This document shows positions 17,951-27,889 of a stretch of 64,000 bases of DNA, one piece after another. The stretch comes from Limisphaera sp026417315. Its GTDB lineage: Bacteria; Verrucomicrobiota; Verrucomicrobiia; Limisphaerales; Limisphaeraceae. Location of the stretch: NCBI RefSeq assembly GCF_049537125.1, contig NZ_JBMVQY010000002.1, positions 496,001-560,000 on the forward strand, in the 5' to 3' direction. Numbering within the stretch: position 1 is the stretch's first letter; every line of letters starts with the position of its first letter. The position numbers and the translations under genes were made by a program. A model generated the notes under the pieces. The model saw only the letters and a program-made list of their open reading frames with translations. It was not told the DNA's origin and made no database searches.

Positions 17951-20900
17951 GTGAAAGTCTACGTGTCCTTCTGGCAGCCGCCCGCCGTCCTCTTTTCGTT
18001 TTGCCGCACGGTTCGCGGCCTCCTCGGATGGAGCGTGGTCCTGGCGTCAATCACTGGCGCGAGCGCCTACCCGTTCTCAGACAGTTTTGAGAGTGGTCTG
18101 GGCCAATGGAACGCAGAGGGTGCGTGGGGACTTACCTCGACGCGTTTTGCCTCGCCCACCCACGCAGTTACGGACAGTCCCGGCGCCTTCTACACCAATC
18201 GCACCGATGCCGCACTGACCCTGGCCGGTTCCCTCGATCTGACAAGTGCGGTCAGGCCCGCGCTCGGCTTCTTGCATCAGCACGCCCTCGAACCCGGCTA
18301 TGACTTCGGCCGGGTGGAAATCTCCACCGACGGTGGCGTGACATGGGTGGCCACCCCGTTGGGGGCCTACACCGGTCATCTCTCCACCATGACCCGCGAA
18401 CAGATCGATCTGACGCCTTTTGCCGGCCTGAGCAATGTGCGCCTCCGCTTTCGGCTGGTGACCGACGGTTCCGTGGTGATGGACGGGTGGTATATCGACG
18501 ATGTGGTGGTGGCCGAAGCCCCTGCACCGGTGACTTTGTCGGCCACGCTGACCAACCGCAATTCCGCCACCCTGGCGTGGAGCGCCTCGGTCGAGCCGGA
18601 TTTCACCGTCTATCGGCTTTACCGGTCGCTGACACCGGGGGTGGACTGGCGCACGGCCCACGTTGTCGCCGAACTGCCCAACAGGGCGGCCACCCATTTC
18701 ACCGACATCACCCTTGGCCCGAAAACCACCTACTATTACCGGCTCGCGGTGGTGAACGCCAAGGGCCTGCTCGGCCTCGGCAACGAAATCGCCGTCACCA
18801 CGCATCCGGGCATGGACTACCCCTTCGTGGACAACGGCGAGGCCGGGCCGAACATGTGGATCGCCGATCCACCGTGGTCTTTGAGCGACGAAGACGCTGC
18901 GTCACCCACGCGCGCGTGGTCCGACTCGCCCGGCACGAACTATGTCCACGGCATTGGCTCCCAGTCGCTCACGCTGGCCGCGCCCCTGGCCCTGGCCGGG
19001 CATGCGGTCTCGCCAGTGCTGTCATTCAATCACAAATACGACTTCGCCGCGGGTGACGCGGGTTACGTCGAGATCTCCCTGAACAACGGTGCCGACTGGA
19101 CGTCGTTGGGAAGTTTCACCGGCACTTCTTCCAACCAGTGGCGGCGGGCACGTTACAGCCTGGCTGCCCATACCAACGCCGCCGCGGTTTTGCTGAGGTT
19201 TCGGATCACCACCGACACCTCGGCCAACGCAGACGGCTGGCATATTGACGACATTTCCGTGGCCGAGTCGCCGGCCGTAGTGCCCGCACCGGTCCTGGAC
19301 GAGATCACCTCGCACACACTGCGCATAAGCTGGCCCGCCGCCAACGATCCATTCTTCGCCGCGTACGCCGTGTTTCGTTCCACCACGCCGGGTGTGGGCA
19401 TCAACTCGACCCTCGCCGCATGGATCACCAATCCGGCGACCACCTCGTTCGTGGACACGAACCTCGCCCTCGATACGCTCTACTACTACCGCGTTTACGT
19501 GGTGAACGCGTTCGGCGCTTTTTCTCCCGACAGCCCCGCGGAGAGCAGTGCCCGCACGCTGAACCATCCGCTGCCGTTCCGCGACGGTTTCGAAGGCGCA
19601 CTCCTCGGCTGGACTCTGACCGGCACCTGGGGACGCAACACCAACGAGTCTCACTCTGGTGTGGCCTGCCTCAGCGATTCGCCAGGTTTCAATTATGCAA
19701 ACAGTTCCGACTCCATAGCCCAAACAGCGGTGAATTTGACGGGCAGTCGCTGGCCGGTGTTGCGGTTTTGGGATCGGTTTCGGCTGGCTGACAACGACTG
19801 GGCCCGGGTGGAGGTTTCGACCGATGGGAGCAGTTGGACTGCGGTGTACGGGGCGGCGGGGGTGCAGGCGCAGTGGCGGGAGCAGCGGATTGACCTGTCG
19901 CCGTGGAAGAACCAGAGCAACTTGCGCATCCGGTTTCATTTGTGGAGCGACGGTGGTGGCACCGAGGACGGCTGGAGCATTGACGATCTGGCGGTCGAGG
20001 AGCACGCGTCGGGGGCGGTGGGCCTGCCGTTTCAGGAGACTTTCGAGTCGGGTTTGGATCGGTGGCTGGCGGCCTCCTGGGCTGTGGACACCAACGGGCC
20101 GCAGGGGGGCGGTTTTGCGGTGCGGGACACGCCGGCGGGGCGTCTGAATCCGGACACGCGGTATGAGTTGGGGCTGGGCGGGGAGTTGGATTTGAGGGGG
20201 GCGGTCAATCCGCAGTTGGTGTTCTGGGTGCGGGGGCAGTTGGCGTATCGGACGCGTTTCCGGGTGCAGTGTTCCAGCGACGGCGGGCTCAACTGGGGGG
20301 ATTTCTACGGCCTGAACCACGACTGGAATGCGGACTGGACGCGGGTGCAGGTGAGCCTGCAGAGTCTGACCAACCGGCTGGTGCGACTGCGGTTTGTGAC
20401 CTGGAGCGAGTGGGGCAGCGCCCCCGCCCAGGATCTTTGGATCGACAACGTGGTCCTGCAGGAGATGCCCCCGCCGGTGAGCCTGCAGGTGCTGACGCCG
20501 GGGCTGCGCTCGGTGGAGCTGGAATGGACGGCCTCGACGCTGGGGCCGGCGTTCAAGCGCTACGAGGTGTATCGGTCCACCGGTCCGAACGTGGAGCTGA
20601 CGCACACGCGCATTGGGGTGGTTACCAATGCGGCGGTGACCCGGCTGACCGACACGGGGCTGTCGATCGGGGCGACGTATTACTATCGGGTCTTTGTGGT
20701 GGACACCAACGAGGTGTTCAGTCCGTCCAACGAGCGGTCGGTTACGACCGTGCCGGTGGGGCTGCCGCTGAGCGACCCGTTGGAGACGACCGACCAGTGG
20801 GTGACCACCGGCAGTTGGGGCATTGCCGAGGGGGGGCGCAGCGGGAGGTGTTTGAGCGACTCTCCCACAGGCGATTACGGCAACAGTACCGACACTTATG

Positions 20901-23900
20901 CGTTGACGGCGGTGAATTTGACGGGCAGTCGCTGGCCGGTGTTGCGGTTTTGGGATCGGTTTCGGCTGGCTGACAACGACTGGGCCCGGGTGGAGGTTTC
21001 GACCGATGGGAGCAGTTGGACTGCGGTGTACGGGGCGGCGGGGGTGCAGGCGCAGTGGCGGGAGCAGCGGATTGACCTGTCGCCGTGGAAGAACCAGAGC
21101 AACTTGCGCATCCGGTTTCATTTGTGGAGCGACGGTGGTGGCACCGAGGACGGCTGGAGCATTGACGATCTGGCGGTCGAGGAGCACGCGTCGGGGGCGG
21201 TGGGCCTGCCGTTTCAGGAGACTTTCGAGTCGGGTTTGGATCGGTGGCTGGCGGCCTCCTGGGCTGTGGACACCAACGGGCCGCAGGGGGGCGGTTTTGC
21301 GGTGCGGGACACGCCGGCGGGGCGTCTGAATCCGGACACGCGGTATGAGTTGGGGCTGGGCGGGGAGTTGGATTTGAGGGGGGCGGTCAATCCGCAGTTG
21401 GTGTTCTGGGTGCGGGGGCAGTTGGCGTATCGGACGCGTTTCCGGGTGCAGTGTTCCAGCGACGGCGGGCTCAACTGGGGGGATTTCTACGGCCTGAACC
21501 ACGACTGGAATGCGGACTGGACGCGGGTGCAGGTGAGCCTGCAGAGTCTGACCAACCGGCTGGTGCGACTGCGGTTTGTGACCTGGAGCGAGTGGGGCAG
21601 CGCCCCCGCCCAGGATCTTTGGATCGACAACGTGGTCCTGCAGGAGATGCCCCCGCCGGTGAGCCTGCAGGTGCTGACGCCGGGGCTGCGCTCGGTGGAG
21701 CTGGAATGGACGGCCTCGACGCTGGGGCCGGCGTTCAAGCGCTACGAGGTGTATCGGTCCACCGGTCCGAACGTGGAGCTGACGCACACGCGCATTGGGG
21801 TGGTTACCAATGCGGCGGTGACCCGGCTGACCGACACGGGGCTGTCGATCGGGGCGACGTATTACTATCGGGTCTTTGTGGTGGACACCAACGAGGTGTT
21901 CAGTCCGTCCAACGAGCGGTCGGTTACGACCGTGCCGGTGGGGCTGCCGCTGAGCGACCCGTTGGAGACGACCGACCAGTGGGTGACCACCGGCAGTTGG
22001 GGCATTGCCGAGGGGGGGCGCAGCGGGAGGTGTTTGAGCGACTCTCCCACAGGCGATTACGGCAACAGTACCGACACTTATGCGTTGACGGCGGTGAATT
22101 TGACGGGCAGTCGCTGGCCGGTGTTGCGGTTTTGGGATCGGTTTCGGCTGGCTGACAACGACTGGGCCCGGGTGGAGGTTTCGACCGATGGGAGCAGTTG
22201 GACTGCGGTGTACGGGGCGGCGGGGGTGCAGGCGCAGTGGCGGGAGCAGCGGATTGACCTGTCGCCGTGGAAGAACCAGAGCAACTTGCGCATCCGGTTT
22301 CATTTGTGGAGCGACGGTGGTGGCACCGAGGACGGCTGGAGCATTGACGATCTGGCGGTCGAGGAGCACGCGTCGGGGGCGGTGGGCCTGCCGTTTCAGG
22401 AGACTTTCGAGTCGGGTTTGGATCGGTGGCTGGCGGCCTCCTGGGCTGTGGACACCAACGGGCCGCAGGGGGGCGGTTTTGCGGTGCGGGACACGCCGGC
22501 GGGGCGTCTGAATCCGGACACGCGGTATGAGTTGGGGCTGGGCGGGGAGTTGGATTTGAGGGGGGCGGTCAATCCGCAGTTGGTGTTCTGGGTGCGGGGG
22601 CAGTTGGCGTATCGGACGCGTTTCCGGGTGCAGTGTTCCAGCGACGGCGGGCTCAACTGGGGGGATTTCTACGGCCTGAACCACGACTGGAATGCGGACT
22701 GGACGCGGGTGCAGGTGAGCCTGCAGAGTCTGACCAACCGGCTGGTGCGGCTGCGGTTTGTGACCTGGAGCGAGTGGGGCAGCGCCCCCGCCCAGGATCT
22801 TTGGGTGGATAACATCTCCATCGAAGAGCCCCCGGCACCGGTTCTGCTGATGGAACCGGTCGATATCACGCCCGCCTCCCTCCGCTTGACCTGGAGCGAG
22901 AGCGCCATTCCGAACTTTAAGGCCTATCGGGTCTATCGCAGCGAAACCCCCGACGTCACGGAAGAGTCCACGCTGGTGTCCGTGATTACCAACCGCACGA
23001 CCACCACCTTCACGGACACAGGCCTGATGGCACGCAAGACGTATTACTACCGGATCTATGTTTACAACCAGAACGACACCAGCAACGGCTCGAATTTGGC
23101 CTCGGCCATGACGGATGGCGTGAGGCTGCCATTGGTGGAACACTTCGAAACCAGCCAGCCGGGGTGGACGTTCACCGGCACGTGGACACCCTGGCCGGGC
23201 GCGGGCCGCAACGGCACCTGGGGGTTGGTGGACTCCCCGTCGGATTATCCCAACAACGCTTCGCACTATGCCCAGCTGGCGGCGGACCTGCGCGGGATGG
23301 AATGGCCGGTGCTGCGGTTCTGGGACCGGCATGTCTTTGCGAACAACGATTGGGGGCGCCTCTTCGTCTCCGGCGATGGGGGAACAACCTGGACGTGTGT
23401 CTATGGGGTTTCCTCGGTGCGCACGGAGTGGGCGGAACAAAGCATCGACCTGTCGGCCTGGAAGCACTCCGGCCAGGTCTGGCTGCGGTTTCAGGTCCAC
23501 ACCGACGGCAGCACACAGGATGACGGTTGGGCCATCGACGACCTCTCCCTGGTCGAGCACACCCCGGACCCAGCGGTCTATCCGTTCTTCGAGGATTTCG
23601 AAACCGGGCTCGACCACTGGTTGCACTCGTCCTGGACCGTGGATACCAACCTCCCGTTTGCCGGTCGGTTCGCCGTGCGCGACACCCTGCCGCCACGAAT
23701 CCCCCCGGACGCACAGCTGGGGTTGGTGCTCAATCGTGAGTTGAATCTCAGCAACGCGGTGGATCCGGTGCTGACCTTCCACGTGCGCGGCCAGCTCCAG
23801 CACCGCACCCGGTTCCGCGCCCAGGTCTCGACGGATCGCGGGGCGAGTTGGCGCGATCTGGTCGGACTGAACCACGACTGGAATCAACCCTGGACGCGCC

Positions 23901-24922
23901 TGCAGGTGCCCCTGACCGATTACGCGAACCGCTCCATCCGCCTTCGATTCCTCGTATGGAGCGAGTGGAGCACGGCACCGGATCAGGACCTGTTCCTCGA
24001 CAACATCGGTGTTGGCGAACCCGCGCCCGGCGCGCCCACGCTGGCGGCCCCTGCCAACTCCAGCATCGTGGGCGTCGCGCGCCCCACGCTGGTCGTGACC
24101 AACGCAATCGATTATCAGGGTGACCCGCTGAGCTACCGCTTCGAAGTTTATGCCGATCCGGCATTGACCACGCCGGTGGCCCAGGTGCCGGCCGTGGCGT
24201 CCGGCCCGACCACGACCGCGTGGACCGTGGACATCGATTTGCCCAACAACGCCCAGTACTGGTGGCGTTGCCGGGCCACCGACGGCACGAACCTCGGCCC
24301 CTGGATGGCCACCGCCACGTTCTTTGTCAACGAAACCAATCGACCACCGCTGGCGCCGGTCATCGCAGGACCGCCGGTGGGCCTGGTGCTCACGAATCTC
24401 GACGTCTTGCTGCTGTGGTGGCCGTCGGCCGGCGATCCCGATGAAGGCGACCGGGTGGTGTCGTACCACCTGCAGGTGGCCGACCATCCGTCCTTTGTGT
24501 CGCCCGCGATCAACGTCACCGACATCCCGGCCGTTGACCTGCCCCCCGGCACCAACTGGGTGCTCAGCCTTCCCCTCAACGCTCTGCCCGGCGCGCAGAA
24601 TCTCGTTTGGCGCACGCTTTATTACTGGCGCATCCGCGCGCAGGACCAACGCGGTTTGAGCTCGGCGTGGTCGGCGGTGGGGCCGTTACAGTACGGCCCA
24701 CCTGCGCCGCGCGCCGCCACCCTGACGGGTCTGCGCTCGGGACCGGGCGGCCAACTGACGCTGGAATGGACCGGGGCCGCCGGTCAGATCTACGTGGAGT
24801 TCAGTCCCGGTCTGAACCCGGCCCGGTGGTACACGGTGGCCGGCCCGCTCAGTGGCACCAACTGGACCTTTGAACCGGTGCCGGGTACGGCAGCCGGCTT
24901 TTATCGCCTGCGCTGCGAGTGA
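17951..24922 (+). CDS. Giant secreted multidomain protein (jelly-roll/MAM-like and FN3 repeats)
   Basis: A 2323-residue exported protein starting at GTG, 10 nt after GGAGG. The signal peptide ends near residue 37 (SITGASA|YPFSD). The body alternates lectin-like beta-sandwich modules (F-DSFESGL-W, STDGG-W, DGW-IDD signatures) with FN3-like modules (LRLTWS, YYYRV-V-N). Residues about 593-1618 consist of 2.6 copies of one 394-residue unit encoded by nearly identical DNA. Two more FN3-like modules and a closing beta-domain (VEFSPGLNPARWYTVAGPL) end the protein. There is no PEP-CTERM or anchor tail, and no catalytic motif was recognised. An adhesive or carbohydrate-binding surface role is inferred. 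Codon choice in the repeat block favours G-ending codons; the flanks favour C. Confidence 0.9.
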   Translation: MKVYVSFWQPPAVLFSFCRTVRGLLGWSVVLASITGASAYPFSDSFESGLGQWNAEGAWGLTSTRFASPTHAVTDSPGAFYTNRTDAALTLAGSLDLTSAVRPALGFLHQHALEPGYDFGRVEISTDGGVTWVATPLGAYTGHLSTMTREQIDLTPFAGLSNVRLRFRLVTDGSVVMDGWYIDDVVVAEAPAPVTLSATLTNRNSATLAWSASVEPDFTVYRLYRSLTPGVDWRTAHVVAELPNRAATHFTDITLGPKTTYYYRLAVVNAKGLLGLGNEIAVTTHPGMDYPFVDNGEAGPNMWIADPPWSLSDEDAASPTRAWSDSPGTNYVHGIGSQSLTLAAPLALAGHAVSPVLSFNHKYDFAAGDAGYVEISLNNGADWTSLGSFTGTSSNQWRRARYSLAAHTNAAAVLLRFRITTDTSANADGWHIDDISVAESPAVVPAPVLDEITSHTLRISWPAANDPFFAAYAVFRSTTPGVGINSTLAAWITNPATTSFVDTNLALDTLYYYRVYVVNAFGAFSPDSPAESSARTLNHPLPFRDGFEGALLGWTLTGTWGRNTNESHSGVACLSDSPGFNYANSSDSIAQTAVNLTGSRWPVLRFWDRFRLADNDWARVEVSTDGSSWTAVYGAAGVQAQWREQRIDLSPWKNQSNLRIRFHLWSDGGGTEDGWSIDDLAVEEHASGAVGLPFQETFESGLDRWLAASWAVDTNGPQGGGFAVRDTPAGRLNPDTRYELGLGGELDLRGAVNPQLVFWVRGQLAYRTRFRVQCSSDGGLNWGDFYGLNHDWNADWTRVQVSLQSLTNRLVRLRFVTWSEWGSAPAQDLWIDNVVLQEMPPPVSLQVLTPGLRSVELEWTASTLGPAFKRYEVYRSTGPNVELTHTRIGVVTNAAVTRLTDTGLSIGATYYYRVFVVDTNEVFSPSNERSVTTVPVGLPLSDPLETTDQWVTTGSWGIAEGGRSGRCLSDSPTGDYGNSTDTYALTAVNLTGSRWPVLRFWDRFRLADNDWARVEVSTDGSSWTAVYGAAGVQAQWREQRIDLSPWKNQSNLRIRFHLWSDGGGTEDGWSIDDLAVEEHASGAVGLPFQETFESGLDRWLAASWAVDTNGPQGGGFAVRDTPAGRLNPDTRYELGLGGELDLRGAVNPQLVFWVRGQLAYRTRFRVQCSSDGGLNWGDFYGLNHDWNADWTRVQVSLQSLTNRLVRLRFVTWSEWGSAPAQDLWIDNVVLQEMPPPVSLQVLTPGLRSVELEWTASTLGPAFKRYEVYRSTGPNVELTHTRIGVVTNAAVTRLTDTGLSIGATYYYRVFVVDTNEVFSPSNERSVTTVPVGLPLSDPLETTDQWVTTGSWGIAEGGRSGRCLSDSPTGDYGNSTDTYALTAVNLTGSRWPVLRFWDRFRLADNDWARVEVSTDGSSWTAVYGAAGVQAQWREQRIDLSPWKNQSNLRIRFHLWSDGGGTEDGWSIDDLAVEEHASGAVGLPFQETFESGLDRWLAASWAVDTNGPQGGGFAVRDTPAGRLNPDTRYELGLGGELDLRGAVNPQLVFWVRGQLAYRTRFRVQCSSDGGLNWGDFYGLNHDWNADWTRVQVSLQSLTNRLVRLRFVTWSEWGSAPAQDLWVDNISIEEPPAPVLLMEPVDITPASLRLTWSESAIPNFKAYRVYRSETPDVTEESTLVSVITNRTTTTFTDTGLMARKTYYYRIYVYNQNDTSNGSNLASAMTDGVRLPLVEHFETSQPGWTFTGTWTPWPGAGRNGTWGLVDSPSDYPNNASHYAQLAADLRGMEWPVLRFWDRHVFANNDWGRLFVSGDGGTTWTCVYGVSSVRTEWAEQSIDLSAWKHSGQVWLRFQVHTDGSTQDDGWAIDDLSLVEHTPDPAVYPFFEDFETGLDHWLHSSWTVDTNLPFAGRFAVRDTLPPRIPPDAQLGLVLNRELNLSNAVDPVLTFHVRGQLQHRTRFRAQVSTDRGASWRDLVGLNHDWNQPWTRLQVPLTDYANRSIRLRFLVWSEWSTAPDQDLFLDNIGVGEPAPGAPTLAAPANSSIVGVARPTLVVTNAIDYQGDPLSYRFEVYADPALTTPVAQVPAVASGPTTTAWTVDIDLPNNAQYWWRCRATDGTNLGPWMATATFFVNETNRPPLAPVIAGPPVGLVLTNLDVLLLWWPSAGDPDEGDRVVSYHLQVADHPSFVSPAINVTDIPAVDLPPGTNWVLSLPLNALPGAQNLVWRTLYYWRIRAQDQRGLSSAWSAVGPLQYGPPAPRAATLTGLRSGPGGQLTLEWTGAAGQIYVEFSPGLNPARWYTVAGPLSGTNWTFEPVPGTAAGFYRLRCE
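19728..22804 (+). repeat. Near-perfect 1182-nt tandem repeat inside the giant secreted protein gene
   Basis: The sequence is periodic with a period of 1182 nt (394 codons, in frame): copy 1 19728-20909, copy 2 20910-22091, partial copy 3 22092-22804. The only difference I saw is a synonymous A to G at 22750 (A at 20386 and 21568). Each unit encodes two beta-sandwich modules and one FN3-like module. Identity at silent sites means very recent duplication or ongoing homogenisation. Confidence 0.95.
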
Positions 24923-25207
24923 CCCGCGGAACCGGTCCCGGGCACACGGAGAAAGAACCGGAGCGACCACGGTCCCGATCGCCGGATGGGGGTCTCGAAG
25001 CGGGGCCGCAGGGGTACTCGGTCGTCCATGCGTCAAGGCCGGCTCCTGTGCATCGCGCCCGTTGCGGAGGGTCGCGGACCCACACACTGATCGGCTGTTC
25101 GCCTTTGCCGGGGCGGTTGTCCATTCGCACGGGGCAACCGGGACGCAGAGAGTCACCGCCCGGACCCGGACTGGCCGGATTTCTCCCGGCTCGTTAAGCT
25201 GCCGGCC
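24923..25207. other. Short intergenic region
   Basis: The space between the giant protein and the ABC permeases. No terminator hairpin with a T tract and no RNA gene were recognised. Confidence 0.4.
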
Positions 25208-26029
25208 ATGACCGTGGCAAGGTTGCGCAAGTACGGCCAGGTGCTGGTGCTGGGTATCCAGAATCATCTGGCGTACCGATTCAATTTTCTGGCCCGGGTG
25301 CTCTTCAGTCTCATCCCGCTGACCGCCCTGCTCATGCTGTGGCGCACCATTTATGCGGACAAACCACCCGAGGCCCGGATCGGCGGTTACCCGCTCGAGC
25401 AAATGCTGGCCTACTACCTGGTGGCCGCCCTCGTCAACGCCCTCACCGCGGTCACGGAAGACGACTGGCAGATCGCCGCCGACATTCGGGACGGCAACAT
25501 CAATCATCTGCTGGCCAAGCCGCTCGACTATCTCACCTATCGCCTCTGTCTGTTCGCTTCCGGGCGGCTCATTTACACCTCGGTTGCAGGGGTCCCCCTG
25601 GGCCTGTTTGTCCTCGCAACCGGCGTGCCCCTTTACTGGCCCGTGGATCCGACCACGTGGTTCTGCTTTCTGCTGTCCGTGATCCTCACCGCGCTGCTGC
25701 AGTTCTTCCTCTCTTTCGCGCTGGCCATGCTCGCGTTTTGGGTGCTGGAAGTCTCCACCTTCATTTTCATCGTGTACGCCTTCGAGTACATCGCCAGCGG
25801 GCATTTGTTTCCGCTGGACATTCTGCCCCCCGCTTTGCAGGGGCTCCTCGCCTGGACTCCGTTTCCGTACGAACTGTATTTCCCGGTGAGCATTTACCTC
25901 GGCAAAACGACCGGGGGGCAACTGGCACAGGGGCTGGCGGTGCAAACATTCTGGGTGCTCACCGCCTGGGGCCTGGCTCGCTGGGCCTGGCACCGGGGAC
26001 TGCATCGATACAGCGCCGTGGGAGGTTGA
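25208..26029 (+). CDS. ABC-2 family transporter permease (DUF990-like)
   Basis: A 273-residue integral membrane protein with about six hydrophobic segments. It resembles the ABC-2 permeases that occur as adjacent pairs after an ATPase in bacteria. The conserved pattern includes RFNFLARVLFSLIPLT, LAYYLVAALVNALT, DIRDGNINHLLAKPLDYL and a final P-F-P-Y-E-L-YFPVSIYLGK. It is followed 4 nt later by a second permease, so the two probably form a heterodimer. No ATPase gene is adjacent. The exported substrate is unknown. Confidence 0.85.
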   Translation: MTVARLRKYGQVLVLGIQNHLAYRFNFLARVLFSLIPLTALLMLWRTIYADKPPEARIGGYPLEQMLAYYLVAALVNALTAVTEDDWQIAADIRDGNINHLLAKPLDYLTYRLCLFASGRLIYTSVAGVPLGLFVLATGVPLYWPVDPTTWFCFLLSVILTALLQFFLSFALAMLAFWVLEVSTFIFIVYAFEYIASGHLFPLDILPPALQGLLAWTPFPYELYFPVSIYLGKTTGGQLAQGLAVQTFWVLTAWGLARWAWHRGLHRYSAVGG

Positions 26030-26033
26030 GCCT

Positions 26034-26888
26034 GTGAAGCCGCGTCTCGATCGCCCTCCTGCCGCGCCTGCGGGCGCCCCGGGCTGGATCCGCTCTCTCG
26101 TCCGGTACGTCCGCATCTACGCCGCGCTCTGGAGCAACTCCGTGACCCGGGAGATGACCTTCAAAACCAACTTTCTGCTCTGGATCGTGGTGGAGTTGCT
26201 CTGGTTTGCGTTGCAACTGTGTTTCATCGGCGTGCTCTACCTTCACACGGACGCCATCGGCACCTGGACGCGCTGGCAGGTGGTGCTTCTGGTGGGGACG
26301 AGCCATTTCATCCAGGAAATCTTTCAGGCCTTCTTCCTCATCAATTGCGCCAACCTGAGCGAGCTGGTGCGCACGGGCAAACTGGATTTCCTCCTCTTGT
26401 TGCCGGCCAATTCCCGGTTTCTGGTCTCGCTGCGCCAGGTGGACCTCGGCAGCTTCGTCAATGCCGCCACCGCCGTGGTCGTGATGGTGTATGCCGCCCA
26501 GCAGCTGGAACTCGAGCTCACGCCCGCTCGGCTGCTTGCATTTGGCGCGCTCTGCCTGTGCGGCATTCTGGTGCACTACTCGCTGATGTTCCTGCTGGCC
26601 TCCATCAGCTTTTGGACCGTCAAGGCCCAGGGTATCGTCTGGGGCTACTACAACCTCTTCCAGTTGGCCCGGATGCCGGACGAAGCGTTTCGCGGCGTGT
26701 TCCGGTTTGCGTTTACCTTTGTCTTCCCGGTCTTGTTGGTCACCAACGTGCCGGTGCGCGTGCTGGCGGAAAAACTGGAATCTCCGATCTGGCCCTGGTT
26801 GCTGGTCCTGCTTGCCATCGGGTGCCTGCTGGTTTCCGAGTGGGGCTGGCGCCTCTCGCTTCGCCGGTATACCAGCGCAAGCTCCTGA
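26034..26888 (+). CDS. ABC-2 family transporter permease, partner subunit
   Basis: A 284-residue membrane protein with about six hydrophobic segments, starting with GTG after GGAGG at 26021-26025. It shares the layout of the preceding permease: N-terminal EMTFKTNFLLWIVVELLW, a LVRTGKLDFLLLLPANSRF motif equivalent to the partner's 'DGNINHLLAKPLD', and a C-terminal FTFVFPVLLVTNVPVRVL. It is probably the second half of a heterodimeric exporter. The nucleotide-binding subunit must be encoded elsewhere. Confidence 0.85.
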   Translation: MKPRLDRPPAAPAGAPGWIRSLVRYVRIYAALWSNSVTREMTFKTNFLLWIVVELLWFALQLCFIGVLYLHTDAIGTWTRWQVVLLVGTSHFIQEIFQAFFLINCANLSELVRTGKLDFLLLLPANSRFLVSLRQVDLGSFVNAATAVVVMVYAAQQLELELTPARLLAFGALCLCGILVHYSLMFLLASISFWTVKAQGIVWGYYNLFQLARMPDEAFRGVFRFAFTFVFPVLLVTNVPVRVLAEKLESPIWPWLLVLLAIGCLLVSEWGWRLSLRRYTSASS

Positions 26889-27010
26889 GACCCACGGGAT
26901 CCGTGCGCTCGGGCGGTGTTTTCCCCCGGATTGTGCGTGCTCGCGGTTCACGGACCTGTGCACCGCTTTGCACTGGCGAACGGGCCTTCCCGGTCTTATG
27001 GTAGCGGCCG

Positions 27011-27787
27011 ATGATTCGATCCATCCATCGACGGATGAAGGCCGCGGCCTTCGGTATTGGCATTCTCGGGTTGGGACTTGCCGGCTGGTGGAGTGCGTTC
27101 GCCCAGCCGGGCGGCCCACCGCGCACCGGCTTCGATGCCGCCCTGCTGCAATTGTTCGGCGAGCACAAGGCCTTCAGTGCACAGGGCGAGCTGCGCGTGT
27201 TGGACAGTCAGCAAAAGGAAAAAGTGGTTCTGCCCATGGAATTCGCCATGCGCGAGGGAAAATTCCGGACGGAGGTCGATCTCACCCGCATGCGCGGAAC
27301 TCAGGCCAACCCCGACCAAATGGCCATGCTCAAACAAATGGGCATGGACCGCATCGTGAGCATCACGCGCACGGACACCGGGGCGCTGCACCTCCTCTTT
27401 CCTTCGGCCCGCGCCGCGGTTCGCCTGGAAATGCCGCCCGAAGACCGCGCCGCGGTCGAGAAACCGCCTGCCATCGAACGCAAGAGCCTGGGCGAGGAAA
27501 CCGTGGAAGGTCACCGGTGCGTGAAAGAGCAGGTTACCCTGACAGCCGCCAACGGCCGCAAGATGGAGGTCACGGTCTGGACCGCCACGGATTTGAAAGG
27601 CTTTCCCATCCAGGTCCAAACCACCGAAAAGGGCGACACCGTGACGTTCCGATATCGGAACGTGAAGTTCACCGCCCCCGGTGCCGAGCTCTTCGAACCG
27701 CCCTCCGGCTACACCGCCTACACCAGCATGGAGGCCTTCACGATGGGCATGATGCAGAAGCTGATGCAGGAGGCGAAGAAACCCTAG
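27011..27787 (+). CDS. Exported protein, outer-membrane lipoprotein-sorting (LolA)-like or DUF4412-like
   Basis: A 258-residue protein with a signal peptide (hydrophobic FGIGILGLGLAGWWSAFA, about residues 14-31). The mature part resembles periplasmic proteins that form a LolA-like beta-sheet: FSAQGELRVLDSQQKE, LPMEFAMREGKFRTEVDL, EGHRCVKEQVTL, VWTATDLKGFPIQVQT and FRYRNVKFTAPGAELFEPPSGY. The last pattern is typical of DUF4412/LolA-like proteins of unknown function. An in-frame ATG at 27035 is an alternative start. It begins 122 nt after the ABC permeases, so it may be in the same transcript. Confidence 0.75.
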   Translation: MIRSIHRRMKAAAFGIGILGLGLAGWWSAFAQPGGPPRTGFDAALLQLFGEHKAFSAQGELRVLDSQQKEKVVLPMEFAMREGKFRTEVDLTRMRGTQANPDQMAMLKQMGMDRIVSITRTDTGALHLLFPSARAAVRLEMPPEDRAAVEKPPAIERKSLGEETVEGHRCVKEQVTLTAANGRKMEVTVWTATDLKGFPIQVQTTEKGDTVTFRYRNVKFTAPGAELFEPPSGYTAYTSMEAFTMGMMQKLMQEAKKP

Positions 27788-27889
27788 GACTGTCGGACCC
27801 CGGCTGAAGCGATCGGGCCGTAACTCCGCGGCCCCGGGGGCTGCAGGCCAAGGAAACAAACCGCCCCTGCCGTGGGGTTGGACGCGCAG

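Noticed and set aside
19022..24649. A 1875-codon open frame antisense to the giant secreted protein gene
   Set aside because: It exists because GC-rich sense codons leave few stop codons on the other strand. It is Pro/Arg/His-rich, has no domain, and its repeats mirror those of the sense gene.
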